Counted from the first letter of the stretch, positions 13,546-22,989 are shown. The stretch is DNA of 32,141 nt from an uncultured Flavobacteriales bacterium (GCA_937925525.1 CALALS010000281.1:1-32141), one strand, 5' to 3'. Numbers and translations are program-made. The notes: generated by a model from the letters alone, not told the origin.

Positions 13546-14370
13546 CTATTTTACAAGAATTTCACAATTGGGAAGGAGCGCTTTTAAAATATCTAGCTGA
13601 TAATCGCTAATGCTGTTGCCTCTTAAATCTAAATAACGAAGTTTAGTCAGATTTGAAATGTTTTCGCTAATGCTTTCTAGCTTATTATTACGAAGCGATA
13701 AGTGTTCTAGGTTGTAAAGCTTAGTTAATTCTTCAGGAAGTTTAGTAAATTGATTGTTGTCTAATGTAAGATGAGTTAATTGACTCATGCTGCTAATTCC
13801 CTCTGGGATTCTAGTTAGCTTGCAATTATAGAACTTCAACTTTTTTAGTGAAGGAAAGCCGTTAAGGTTTTGCGGCAATACCAAGTTAGTATTTTCAAGA
13901 TGTAATTGTGAAAGGTTTTGCAGCTTGGTTATGCTTTGAGGAATTTTAAAGCTATCCGAAGTGTTGTCAACAATATTAATGGTTTTTAAGTTTTTTAAAT
14001 AGCCTATGCTTGAGGGCAATGAATCCAGTTTTGTATCACTTAACGATAAATACATTAGGCTTTTCATGTAACCAATTTCAGTAGGGATAAAACTAATTGG
14101 GTTTTTACTTATGCTAAGCTTGATGAGACTTTTTAAACCCTCAATTTCTTTTGGTAAAGCAGTAAGGTAATTGTCTTTTAAAACAAGTGTTTGAAGGTAC
14201 TCTAGCTTGTTTATTTTACCAATCAATTTATTTAAATCTTCTACTTCGCTCTCTAAGAAGTAAGCTTTATCGGCATTTTTTAGTGCTTGTTTAAATGATG
14301 TAAAATGATTGATTTGTCCAAAAACTGTACTGACAGCTAATAGGAACAAATATGTTAAGCATTTTTTCAA
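13546..14370 (-). CDS. Exported leucine-rich-repeat protein
   Basis: A 274-residue protein with signal peptide 1-18 (STVFGQ). After an N-terminal helix region, about nine leucine-rich repeats run from residue 50 to the end. Their pattern is LxxLxLxxNxLxxLPxxIxxLxxL, of the short 23-residue kind (LQTLVLKDNYLTALPKEIEG, LMYLSLSDTKLDSLPSSIGY, LTHLTLDNNQFTKLPEEL and so on). Such proteins usually present a protein-binding surface outside the cell or in the periplasm. No T9SS C-terminal domain is visible, so periplasmic or outer-membrane-associated location is possible. Its first four bases overlap the end of the MscS channel gene, implying coupled translation. It is unusual for an LRR protein to be coupled to a mechanosensitive channel. 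Confidence 0.88.
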   Translation of the reverse strand: MKKCLTYLFLLAVSTVFGQINHFTSFKQALKNADKAYFLESEVEDLNKLIGKINKLEYLQTLVLKDNYLTALPKEIEGLKSLIKLSISKNPISFIPTEIGYMKSLMYLSLSDTKLDSLPSSIGYLKNLKTINIVDNTSDSFKIPQSITKLQNLSQLHLENTNLVLPQNLNGFPSLKKLKFYNCKLTRIPEGISSMSQLTHLTLDNNQFTKLPEELTKLYNLEHLSLRNNKLESISENISNLTKLRYLDLRGNSISDYQLDILKALLPNCEILVK

Positions 14371-15437
14371 GCTTTTACTTCTTGTTTAATGTTGTAAAGG
14401 GTTTGTGTAGGGAAGGCAAATTCCAATCCGGCTTCATTAAACTTAGCTAATATATCCGTATTCATAACGCTTTGTGTATTAAAAATATCGGCTTCTTTTT
14501 TAATGTAGTAGATGAAAGTAATTCCAAGCGAGAAATCTCCGAAAGTGGTAAATGATATAAGTGTTTCTTCTGTTATTAAATCACTATGGCTGTTGGCAAT
14601 TTCTTTAAGCAGTTGCATGGCTTTTCCCATTTGTTCAGGGCTAGTGTCATAAGTTAAGCCTAATTCCAAAACTACTTTTCTTGTTGGTTCAGAGCTTACG
14701 TTTTCTACGGCATTCCCGATAAAAAAGAAGTTGGGAAGTGTAACCAGTCGTCCTTCCAGTGTTCTGATTTTGGTACTTCTTATTCCTATGTCTTCCACAA
14801 CACCATCAAAACCGTTTATTTTAATTCTATCTTTAATCAAGAAAGGTTTATCGGTAAAAACAGTAATTCCTCCAAAGATGTTTTCTACAAAGTTTTTGGC
14901 TGCCATTGCTAGAGCAATACCTCCAATACCAAGTCCTGCAATAAGTGCTGCAACATCATAGCCTGCATTGTTTAAGGCTACAATAATTCCAACACTCCAT
15001 ATTCCAATGGTTACTACTTTTTTGATGACAGGGAGAAGATGGTCGTCTAAATCACTTTCCGTTTTCTGACTCATAGGAACAAGGTATTCCTCCACCAATG
15101 CATTGATAATTCTTACGACTAACCAAGTTGCATTAACAATGATGAGAACATGATAGACTTTGTGAATAAAATCAGCAACACCGGGAGTTTTATTTAAGCT
15201 CTCCATTCCTAGATAGAAGCCAAAAATTGCAATTGCAAATATCACAGGCTCTTCTAGCATGTCAATCAAAATGTCATCAAGCCTTGTTTTAGTTTTTTCG
15301 GTAGCTTTTTTTAGCGTTTTACCTATTATCCAATAAATAAGCTTAGCTATTACAATACCTCCCGCAATATATATGGCAGCAATTAACCAGTCTTCAACTG
15401 TGTTTAAATAATATTGTTTGCTTAAAATCTCTCTCAT
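14367..15437 (-). CDS. MscS-family mechanosensitive ion channel
   Basis: A 356-residue inner-membrane channel that opens under membrane tension and releases osmolytes. Four hydrophobic segments can be seen near residues 18-38, 63-80, 93-115 and 135-155. The pore-lining helix follows, with the glycine/alanine pattern AALIAGLGIGGIALAMAAKNFVENIFGGITVF (about 162-193). The beta domain then begins with DKPFLIKDRIKINGFDGVVEDIGIRSTKIRT, the family hallmark, and an alpha/beta C-terminal domain ends the protein. It has one more transmembrane helix than minimal MscS. The stop overlaps the LRR gene start by 4 bp, and a plausible promoter lies just upstream. Confidence 0.93.
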   Translation of the reverse strand: MREILSKQYYLNTVEDWLIAAIYIAGGIVIAKLIYWIIGKTLKKATEKTKTRLDDILIDMLEEPVIFAIAIFGFYLGMESLNKTPGVADFIHKVYHVLIIVNATWLVVRIINALVEEYLVPMSQKTESDLDDHLLPVIKKVVTIGIWSVGIIVALNNAGYDVAALIAGLGIGGIALAMAAKNFVENIFGGITVFTDKPFLIKDRIKINGFDGVVEDIGIRSTKIRTLEGRLVTLPNFFFIGNAVENVSSEPTRKVVLELGLTYDTSPEQMGKAMQLLKEIANSHSDLITEETLISFTTFGDFSLGITFIYYIKKEADIFNTQSVMNTDILAKFNEAGLEFAFPTQTLYNIKQEVKA

Positions 15438-15452
15438 CTTTGTAATTTTTTA

Positions 15453-15483
15453 CAAAAATAACATTTCAAAATAGTTAATCGAA
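15453..15483 (-). promoter_or_regulatory. Putative promoter of the mscS-LRR unit
   Basis: On the minus strand, TATTTTTG (plus bases 15453-15460) is a perfect TAnnTTTG -7 element. TTCG (15480-15483) lies 19 bases upstream as a three-of-four -33 match. The implied start is near 15446, about 8 bases ahead of the ATG at 15437. Confidence 0.45.
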
Positions 15484-15496
15484 AGACTGATAATCC

Positions 15497-18454
15497 TTAC
15501 TGAATAACTATTTTATGCCGTGATGAAGTGTTTGAGTATTCAATATTTATAAAATATGTTCCTGCAGAAAATAGGCTAAGGTCTTTAGAGAAAACATTGA
15601 TCCCCTTTATCAATTGAATATCATCTCTAATTATTATTTTACCGTTAATATCCATTAGTGAGTAGCTAGCAGTTTTATCTTCATTACTTGATATTTGAAT
15701 ATTAATAAAACCTTTACTTGGGTTTGGGAAAATTTTAACAAGACTTCCATCTTTAAACTGATTTATGGATAAAGGCCATAAAAGCAACTGTCCGTTAGAT
15801 GTATTTTGTGAAATCAGCCCGGCTCCGTTTTCGGCTCTTACACTTACATAATAAGTAGTACCAACATTTAAGGAAGGACTAATATTAAGGAAGTTGTTTA
15901 GTCCGTTGTTCGTCCAGGCAACAATATTACTGTCTCCATAGCTGTCACCGATAGCATACCAATAAGAAGTAACTCCTGAATTAGTATCAGCGCTTAATGT
16001 CCAGTTGGCTTCAATCTGATTTTGTGTATAAAAGGTGTCAATGTCGACTGTGTTGCCATCAAAAACAATAACCGTATCCGGGTTGGTCCAATCAATATTT
16101 ACATCTAAACTGGCAACGGCTGATATGTTTTTCATAGAGTCGGTTACTATTGATTTAACTCTACATGATGGTGTAGTGGGGTTGTAGTTTTCGTAAGGCG
16201 CATCCATGTTTTGTCCAACGGTAACCAATACATTATTACCTCTTGCCTTATAAACTTTTACATTATTTACGGTGTATTTGCAATTTCCAGAACGGAAAGA
16301 AATGTGTTTACCGACTATTAAAGGAGAAGCATCTGTCCATGAGGCAGAAAGTTTATCATTTGTGTAAACATCTATATCACCTGTGGTTTTATTGTAAACT
16401 ACTTTTACATCATACCACTGATTGGCATTTAAAGTATATGGAACATCTTCTTCTAAGGTAAAGACATCATTTATTACTTTATATATCTGAATTTTGTTGT
16501 CATCAACTCTGTACCAAACGAAATAAGAATTTCCTCTGTTGGTTAATTGTACTGAATCACACATAAAGTGAAAGCCTGCTCTACGATTGGTGCCTACACC
16601 ATCAATATTTAACTGCCAATGATATAAGTAAGCATTGGTGTCATTTTGATTTAGTTCGGCATAAATATTTGTATTCGATAAGTTTTCGTCAGTTTGTTGT
16701 AATAAACCGCTATTGTTTATCCAGGTCCCGGTATTACTTGTCCAGTCAGAATGAATAGTAGTGCCGTTAAAGTTGTCACTAAAGAAACCATTTTTTGCAT
16801 TGGCTCTCCAATCAATATTATTGTTATGAATAACTTGATAAAACTGTTGATTTAATCCTGAGCCAATGTCATTGTCGGTAAAGTTTGCTGTAAAGTTTTG
16901 TGTTTGCCAATTACCGTTAACTGCAATCTGAGTAGTAGGAATGATAGTGTCGTACTCACATTGCCACACAGCTTGCCAGCCTGGTCGGGTAGTTGCTCCA
17001 TCAGAATAAAAACGTAATGTCATTTGCCCTGAATTAGCAGTAAGGTTAGGAGGTAGGGTGTTGCCGGTGTAATTTCCTAAGAGGGTAGAAGAAGTACTTG
17101 GGCCATCATACACAAAAAGCGTATCATAATTCAATTCTACATCAAACGACTGAAAACTTAATTTTACTCTTTGTGCATTAGGAGGCGAAATGGTAAAAGT
17201 ATAATCTTCATCATCATAATAATTGGCAAAAGGCCCACCCATATCATAAAGCGTATCGCTGCAAGGGTCGGTGGAGCAGGTAGTGAATTTATCTCTTATT
17301 AAATCCCATAATTGATTGTATCCATCATCATATCCTAATGCCCAAATACCCATACCGCCAATGCCCTTTCTTTTAATCATATCATAATCTCTGGCTAAAG
17401 AAAACTCATCATCTGCAAAAGCTTGTCGGAAGTTTCCGCTTGATGGGTAAACATAATAAGGTGTATTTACTTGTTGGCTAAACTGTCTGTTTGAGTAGTT
17501 TCCCGAAGTATTGTCTTTGATGAATTTATAAGTTCTGGCACTGCTAAAACCGCCTGTTGTGTTACTTGGGATACTACTGCTTACAGTTTCCCATTCATAG
17601 CCATAATAGGGCAGACCTAAAACAAGTTTGCCAGGTGTAACGCCTTGGTTTAAATAGTAGTTGACAGAACGAGTTAGGTTGTAGTTTGTCCATCCCGGAG
17701 CACTCCAAAGTGGGGCAGTAGGTCCGGCTTGTGAACTGCCGCTATAATAATATCCATACCCCATGATGATGAACTTATCTACTACATTATTAAGGGCTGC
17801 AATATCGAATACATTATTCCAATCAACTGATAAGATAGCCATAGTAACTGTTGCACCCGGAATTGCCGCTTTTAATTGAGTTGAAAGACTCGTCATAAAA
17901 CTGGTTAAGTTATTTCTTTGTGATGACGGAATGCCTTCAAAATCTATGTTTACTCCATCAGCATTTCTGTATTGAATAAGTGCAATGATGGTATCAATAA
18001 AGGTTTGTTTTGCAGTGGCATTGGTTAAAAAAGTGGAATTGTTAGTAGCACCGAAGTTAGTAACGCACAACTCTACCCGGCAGCCGGCAGCCTGAGCTAA
18101 ATTTATTGAGGGAGTTGTCCTCCAGCTATGGATAGTGTTATATCTTCCTGTTGAGGGATTTAGTTCATAGGAAAAATAGGAAAACGTTGAAAGAAGGCTA
18201 AAGTCATAATTGTTGTAAGCCGTACCAACCCAAAAAGGATGCCAGCCATAAACATCATGCGTTAAATTGCAAGCCTTTCCTTTTTTTGAATAACTAGGTT
18301 TTGAAGCATTAATCCCTAAAAGCTTATTATAGTCTTCTTCCTTTGTAAATTGGTATTGACCATAATGTTTTAATTGCTCTTCGTGAATGGAGTGTGTCTG
18401 CGCAAAGCTAAGTGTAACTATAAATAATGATGCGAATAAAAGCAGTTTTTTCAT
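15497..18454 (-). CDS. Secreted GH18-type glycosidase with CUB, lectin-like module and T9SS C-terminal domain
   Basis: A 985-residue secreted enzyme. Signal peptide 1-19. A GH18 (YaaH/SleL-like) catalytic barrel covers about 65-390. The motif ADGVNIDFEG (165-174) gives the general acid E173 and D171, with asparagine where classical chitinases have aspartate, as is usual in spore-cortex-type N-acetylglucosaminidases. The usual MxYD strand reads MGYGYY (231-236), so that aspartate appears replaced by glycine. A CUB domain lies at about 400-500. A module of about 280 residues (508-790), including a concanavalin-like part, is shared with the neighbouring amidase. An FN3-like stretch (about 800-890) and a T9SS type A sorting domain (FPNPSKG, 909-985) end the protein. 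It probably attacks beta-1,4-linked N-acetylglucosamine in peptidoglycan or chitin outside the cell. Three bases separate it from the amidase gene. Confidence 0.9.
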   Translation of the reverse strand: MKKLLLFASLFIVTLSFAQTHSIHEEQLKHYGQYQFTKEEDYNKLLGINASKPSYSKKGKACNLTHDVYGWHPFWVGTAYNNYDFSLLSTFSYFSYELNPSTGRYNTIHSWRTTPSINLAQAAGCRVELCVTNFGATNNSTFLTNATAKQTFIDTIIALIQYRNADGVNIDFEGIPSSQRNNLTSFMTSLSTQLKAAIPGATVTMAILSVDWNNVFDIAALNNVVDKFIIMGYGYYYSGSSQAGPTAPLWSAPGWTNYNLTRSVNYYLNQGVTPGKLVLGLPYYGYEWETVSSSIPSNTTGGFSSARTYKFIKDNTSGNYSNRQFSQQVNTPYYVYPSSGNFRQAFADDEFSLARDYDMIKRKGIGGMGIWALGYDDGYNQLWDLIRDKFTTCSTDPCSDTLYDMGGPFANYYDDEDYTFTISPPNAQRVKLSFQSFDVELNYDTLFVYDGPSTSSTLLGNYTGNTLPPNLTANSGQMTLRFYSDGATTRPGWQAVWQCEYDTIIPTTQIAVNGNWQTQNFTANFTDNDIGSGLNQQFYQVIHNNNIDWRANAKNGFFSDNFNGTTIHSDWTSNTGTWINNSGLLQQTDENLSNTNIYAELNQNDTNAYLYHWQLNIDGVGTNRRAGFHFMCDSVQLTNRGNSYFVWYRVDDNKIQIYKVINDVFTLEEDVPYTLNANQWYDVKVVYNKTTGDIDVYTNDKLSASWTDASPLIVGKHISFRSGNCKYTVNNVKVYKARGNNVLVTVGQNMDAPYENYNPTTPSCRVKSIVTDSMKNISAVASLDVNIDWTNPDTVIVFDGNTVDIDTFYTQNQIEANWTLSADTNSGVTSYWYAIGDSYGDSNIVAWTNNGLNNFLNISPSLNVGTTYYVSVRAENGAGLISQNTSNGQLLLWPLSINQFKDGSLVKIFPNPSKGFINIQISSNEDKTASYSLMDINGKIIIRDDIQLIKGINVFSKDLSLFSAGTYFINIEYSNTSSRHKIVIQ

Positions 18455-18457
18455 AAT

Positions 18458-21400
18458 CTATTGCTTCACAATTTTTCTGATATCTACATTTTTATTGCCG
18501 GTCAACTTTAGCTGATAAATTCCTTTTGAAATGAAGCTAACGTCAATAGTAGATTTTTTATCGAATAGTTCAGTAGATAAAACTAATTTACCATTCATGT
18601 CAAATAGCTGAAGAGAGAGTTTGTCAAGGTTATCTTTTTCTATGATAATGTTATTTTTAGCCGGATTAGGATAAACCTTGTAGTTAGTAACATATTCATC
18701 AATTCCTGTTGAAGTAGAATCAAATGTTTGGCCGTTAGAAGAAATAATCGGCCCTAGTAAACCTGCTCCATTCTCCGCTCTTACATTAACATAATAGGTT
18801 TGTCCATGAACTAAAGAAAGCCCGGTGTGTGTAAAGTTTTTGATTGCCCAGTTATAAGTCCAACCCACAATACTTGTGTCTAACGGAGAAGTTCCAATTG
18901 AGTAATGGTAACCACCTATTGCAGAGTTAGTATCAACTGAGCTTGACCAATTAGCAGATAATTGTCCTTGAATATAAGTAGTTGCAATATCATTTGAAGT
19001 CCCGTCATTTATCGTATCAATTGCGGAAGGTGGTGTCCAATCAATATTTACATCATAGGATGATATATTGGAAATATTTTTTACGGAGTCAGTTACAATT
19101 GATTTAATTCTGCATGAAGGAGTATATGGGTCGTAATTCTCATAAGGTACGTCATCGTTAGGAGCTGAGCCAATAGAAATAGTTTTACTTGTTCCTCTGG
19201 TTTTATAGACCTTCATATTGTTAACCGTGTATTTTGCATTTCCTGAACGGAAAGAAATAGCATTTCCTTTGGTGTGAGGCGATGGGTCAACCCACCCGGA
19301 TGCCCAGGAATTGTTAAGGTAAACATCTATTTCTCCTGATGTTTTACTAAAAGTTACTTTAACATCATACCACTGATTTGCATTGTAAGTAAAAGGTAAA
19401 TCAGACATTAACGAAAATACATCGTTTACCACTTTATAAATTTGAATTTTATTATCATCCACTCTAAACCATACAAAGTAGGAGTTTCCTCTGTTAGATA
19501 ATTGCGCAGAGTCGCACATAAAATGAAAGCCTGCTCTTCTGGATGAGCCCGTTCCTGAAATATTTCCTGACCAATGGTATAAATATCCGCTAGCCGAATC
19601 TTGATTTAGATTAGCATAAATGTTAGTGTTTCCTAAATTTTCATCTGTTTGCTCTAAAAAACCGCTGTTATTAATCCATGTTCCCGTAACGCTTGTCCAA
19701 TCAGGATGAATAGTAGTGCCATTAAAATTATCGCTAAAAAAACCATTATTAGCATTGGCTCTCCAGTCAATATTGTTGTTATGAATAACTTGATAAAAGC
19801 GTTGATAAACGCCTTTGCCGACATCAGCATCTGTAAAGCTTGAATTAAAATCTTGGGTTTGCCAGTTCCCTGCTACTGAAATTGAAGAGGTTGGTGCAAC
19901 AGTATCTGCCGGATTGTTTGGCGTTCCGGAGCTTGTCCAGCTAGCAGCCCAACCGGGATTTGTAACACCGCAATCAGAACGGAATTCTATTAATAGACTT
20001 CCGCCACTACTGGTAATGGTTCCCGGACTGTTGGTGCCGGTGTATTTGCCAATTAATGATGCGTTTACATTGTTTCCGTCATAGATGAATAAATAGTCGT
20101 AATTCGCTTCTATATTAAATGTGCTAAAATTTAAAGTAACAGAATTTGCTCCTGTTGGAGATATTAGCGTTAATATTCTTTCATCATTTCCATAATTTCC
20201 TGTATTACCACCACTATCATAAAAATTTCCTGAGCTAGCAGTTAAAGTGGTTGGTGTAGGTGTTCCATTTATTAACCGATAATATCTTTCCCAATCCCAG
20301 TTAATACCAGGGTCTGTGTGACTTTGATTTGGATAATGCTGGTGACCTTTAATTTTTGTACAACTTCCTAAGGTGTTGGTGCCTGAAGTAGCTGGACCGT
20401 AATAGGTTCTTAAAGGCGACATTCCGTAAGTGGCATTTTGAGTTACATCTAACGATAAAGCTGCCGAAGCATTGTACATAGCGGTAGTGTACCAAGCAGG
20501 GTTACTAACATATCCTTCATGTTCGTAGCCAATTGTATATGGATTTTCTGAACCCACATGCCATGCTTTAATACTTTCATAAACCATTTGGGTTATTTGT
20601 CCGTCTGATGAGCGAATAACATAGTGGTAAGAGACATTTGATGAGCAGTTTTTACTCCATGAAATAGCGCCTGCATAAGTTCCCTGAACAGTATGTATGG
20701 TAACATGAGTAACTGCGGTGCCTCTTGTACTGTAATTACATGAAGGAGCCGGATCCCAAAGAGCTGGAGGATAGTCGGGTGACTTTAGCCCACCGGAGTT
20801 AAAGTGGTTTCCTTGTTGATTGTAAATTCCGTTGGGTGTCATTTTTACATAAGGTGCGGAAAGAACTGCAAGATTTCCGCCAAAGAGTTGTCCAAAATCT
20901 AAATTATAATCAGGAAAGCCATACTTATTTTGATTATTAGGGTCATCTAAAAAGCTGTAAACTGCATATAAATGAGATTGAAGTGCATATTCACTTTCTA
21001 TTTTTGTATAAGGTATTTCGCTTAAAGCTACCAAAACAGGAATATGGTCTTGAGGATGATTAGAGGTAATGCCTAATTCATTTTTTATGGCTGTGTATGC
21101 CTTAGCGTAGGCATCAGCTGCTTTTTGTGGGTTAGAAAGAATGGCGTTTTCTGAAATTCCTGACTTCATTGAAACATAAGCCAAGGTGTTTTTAAAATAG
21201 CCTTGCCCGTTTTTTATTAACCCAAAGGAAGTATAGGCAGTGGGGAGTCCTATGCAGCTTTTTTCTTGTGTTCCGTCTAAAAATTCAAATCGGGTTTGCG
21301 TAAAAGCTATTGCTTCTAATATTCCTTTAGGAACATCTTGATATTTTTGGTAAGTACTATTAAAATAAACTTGTTGTGGATTGTTGGGTAGTTTATCCTC

Positions 21401-21463
21401 TGATTGCGAAAAAGAATAAAATACGGCATGTACGGCAAAATAAGCCAATAAAAGTTTTCTCAT
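18458..21463 (-). CDS. Secreted N-acetylmuramoyl-L-alanine amidase with CUB, lectin-like module and T9SS C-terminal domain
   Basis: A 1001-residue secreted enzyme. Signal peptide 1-19. Residues about 28-180 resemble a lysozyme/transglycosylase-like domain (VPKGILEAIAFTQTRF at 44-59), but the position expected to hold the catalytic glutamate reads glutamine 56, so it may only bind. The Amidase_2 domain (about 240-400) has zinc ligands H256, H374 and D384 (SHTDPG) and the catalytic-type glutamate 315 in IGYEHEGY. It should cut the bond between muramic acid and the stem peptide. A CUB domain (about 410-510), the module shared with the GH18 protein (about 527-805), an FN3-like stretch and a T9SS type A domain (VYPNPAKN, 930-1001) follow. 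It is upstream of the GH18 gene with a 3-bp gap, so both are made together. Confidence 0.92.
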   Translation of the reverse strand: MRKLLLAYFAVHAVFYSFSQSEDKLPNNPQQVYFNSTYQKYQDVPKGILEAIAFTQTRFEFLDGTQEKSCIGLPTAYTSFGLIKNGQGYFKNTLAYVSMKSGISENAILSNPQKAADAYAKAYTAIKNELGITSNHPQDHIPVLVALSEIPYTKIESEYALQSHLYAVYSFLDDPNNQNKYGFPDYNLDFGQLFGGNLAVLSAPYVKMTPNGIYNQQGNHFNSGGLKSPDYPPALWDPAPSCNYSTRGTAVTHVTIHTVQGTYAGAISWSKNCSSNVSYHYVIRSSDGQITQMVYESIKAWHVGSENPYTIGYEHEGYVSNPAWYTTAMYNASAALSLDVTQNATYGMSPLRTYYGPATSGTNTLGSCTKIKGHQHYPNQSHTDPGINWDWERYYRLINGTPTPTTLTASSGNFYDSGGNTGNYGNDERILTLISPTGANSVTLNFSTFNIEANYDYLFIYDGNNVNASLIGKYTGTNSPGTITSSGGSLLIEFRSDCGVTNPGWAASWTSSGTPNNPADTVAPTSSISVAGNWQTQDFNSSFTDADVGKGVYQRFYQVIHNNNIDWRANANNGFFSDNFNGTTIHPDWTSVTGTWINNSGFLEQTDENLGNTNIYANLNQDSASGYLYHWSGNISGTGSSRRAGFHFMCDSAQLSNRGNSYFVWFRVDDNKIQIYKVVNDVFSLMSDLPFTYNANQWYDVKVTFSKTSGEIDVYLNNSWASGWVDPSPHTKGNAISFRSGNAKYTVNNMKVYKTRGTSKTISIGSAPNDDVPYENYDPYTPSCRIKSIVTDSVKNISNISSYDVNIDWTPPSAIDTINDGTSNDIATTYIQGQLSANWSSSVDTNSAIGGYHYSIGTSPLDTSIVGWTYNWAIKNFTHTGLSLVHGQTYYVNVRAENGAGLLGPIISSNGQTFDSTSTGIDEYVTNYKVYPNPAKNNIIIEKDNLDKLSLQLFDMNGKLVLSTELFDKKSTIDVSFISKGIYQLKLTGNKNVDIRKIVKQ

Positions 21464-21545
21464 TGTAGTTAGTCTAAATAAATTGCAGTTTCATCTACGA
21501 AATTACGAAATTCAATCAGGCTAGAAAAAAGAAATTTATAAATGA

Positions 21546-22103
21546 TTAAATACCAATGACAAAGCCACCTCTAAATACAAAAGGACTTAAGTAAAATGAG
21601 CTTTGTTGTTTCCAAAGTAAGTCATACATACCCATTAGAAAGAAACCTGCGTTATCACTAAAGCGCATAACATAACCTCCACCAACAAGGGCTCTGTCTG
21701 CATAAAATTTACTGGTGTTTCCTGTTCCTGCAATTACAGGATAATAAAGTCTTTCGTATTCTGCATGAAGAAATAAATCCTCAATAACAAAGTATCGTGA
21801 AAAAACACTGCCACCATAAACCGAATATCCGATTCTATAAAAGTTATCTCGGAAGTAAGTGTAGGATGGAGTAACACCAACCGAGAGTTGCTCGGTTATT
21901 TTATAACCAATTAATGGAGATATACCCACTACGGTATAAGTTCCAAATTGTAGCTGAACGTTGCCTCCGTAATAAAGTCGCTCAGCAAAACTTGGTTTTT
22001 GATTTCTACCAGTGTTACTAGTTGGATTGGGTGACGGACCATAGTCCTGCGCAGACAGCACTCCAAAAAATAAAATGAATATTAAACTAAATAAGCTTTT
22101 CAT
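21546..22103 (-). CDS. Small outer-membrane beta-barrel candidate (185 aa)
   Basis: Signal peptide 1-18 (VLSAQD). After a proline/asparagine-rich spacer, residues about 40-185 alternate polar and hydrophobic residues in strands typical of an eight-stranded outer-membrane barrel (YYGGNVQLQFGTYTVVGISPLIGYKI, LSVGVTPSYTYF, LFLHAEYERLYY, ALVGGGYVMRF, FFLMGMYDLLW) with many aromatic residues, and the protein ends in a hydrophobic strand FVFRGGFVIGI. No family name can be given. The start overlaps the stop of the alpha/beta hydrolase gene by 4 bp. Confidence 0.75.
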   Translation of the reverse strand: MKSLFSLIFILFFGVLSAQDYGPSPNPTSNTGRNQKPSFAERLYYGGNVQLQFGTYTVVGISPLIGYKITEQLSVGVTPSYTYFRDNFYRIGYSVYGGSVFSRYFVIEDLFLHAEYERLYYPVIAGTGNTSKFYADRALVGGGYVMRFSDNAGFFLMGMYDLLWKQQSSFYLSPFVFRGGFVIGI

Positions 22104-22903
22104 TGTGTTGCAAAAGTAACGATATTACTTATAAATTGTTTTATCTCTTCTAAAACTTCTTCTGGCTTGTCTTGGTGAGGAGAATGTGCTGCATTTTCAA
22201 TCATGGCATACTTACAATGTCCATTAACGTTTTCACAAATGCTTTTGACTTGTTTTTCTGTTCCGTACTCATCGTCTTTTCCTTGTAGTGCCAATACCGG
22301 ACAATTTATTTTTTTTAATAGAGCTTCAATGTTCCATTTTTTAAATTCAGCAGTTTGCCAAGTGTCAGACCAACCATAAAAAATGCTGTTGATTTTTTCT
22401 CCGTGATATTTTTTTAAAGCATTTTGGAGTTTTACATTTTCTTCATACAGTTTTGTGAAAGCTTTAATTCCGTCAACACTTATTTGTTCTACAAAAACGT
22501 GAGCTGCAATTGTAATACATCCTATTAAATTCTGGGGTTGAGTGGATGCGTAAACTAATGCAATACTTCCACCATCTGAATGTCCAATAAGAATAACCGA
22601 TTGGTTTAAGTTTAATTTTTCAATTAAAAGAGGTAGGTTTTTTTCACCTTCTAGATTTAGATAATTAGTTGGTCGTTTTTCTTGGAGTGGGGAAGAGGTT
22701 CCATATCCATATCGGTCAAATACAATTCCGTCTAAATTTACTTCGTTACATAACTTTTCAGGAAAGTCTTTCCATTGTTCTATGCTTCCTAATCCTTCAT
22801 GCAGAAATAACAAAAGAGGTTTGTGAGGTTGATTTTTATTGATTTTTTTAACCCCTAGTTTTATGTTGTTTCCTATATTTATATGTTCCGTAGGACTTTT
22901 CAT
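22100..22903 (-). CDS. Alpha/beta-hydrolase fold enzyme
   Basis: A 267-residue cytoplasmic hydrolase. The oxyanion-hole strand LLLFLHEGLGSIEQW (about 30-44) and the nucleophile elbow GHSDGG (about 107-112, serine 109) are clear. The acid is probably the aspartate of GKDDEYG (about 213-219) and the histidine that of NAAHSPHQDKP (about 238-248). Relatives include carboxylesterases, lactonases and C-C hydrolases (for example MhpC-like); no substrate can be assigned. It follows a thioesterase gene by 86 bp and overlaps the barrel gene. With the thioesterase it may form a small acyl- or ester-handling set, but this is inference. Confidence 0.87.
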   Translation of the reverse strand: MKSPTEHINIGNNIKLGVKKINKNQPHKPLLLFLHEGLGSIEQWKDFPEKLCNEVNLDGIVFDRYGYGTSSPLQEKRPTNYLNLEGEKNLPLLIEKLNLNQSVILIGHSDGGSIALVYASTQPQNLIGCITIAAHVFVEQISVDGIKAFTKLYEENVKLQNALKKYHGEKINSIFYGWSDTWQTAEFKKWNIEALLKKINCPVLALQGKDDEYGTEKQVKSICENVNGHCKYAMIENAAHSPHQDKPEEVLEEIKQFISNIVTFATQ

Positions 22904-22989
22904 GTGTTTTCTTTATTTTATTAAATAGGTCACATGGAACTCGCTAATAATCATTCTTCTTTGTGTTAGGATTTTTAACATAGCTCGTT

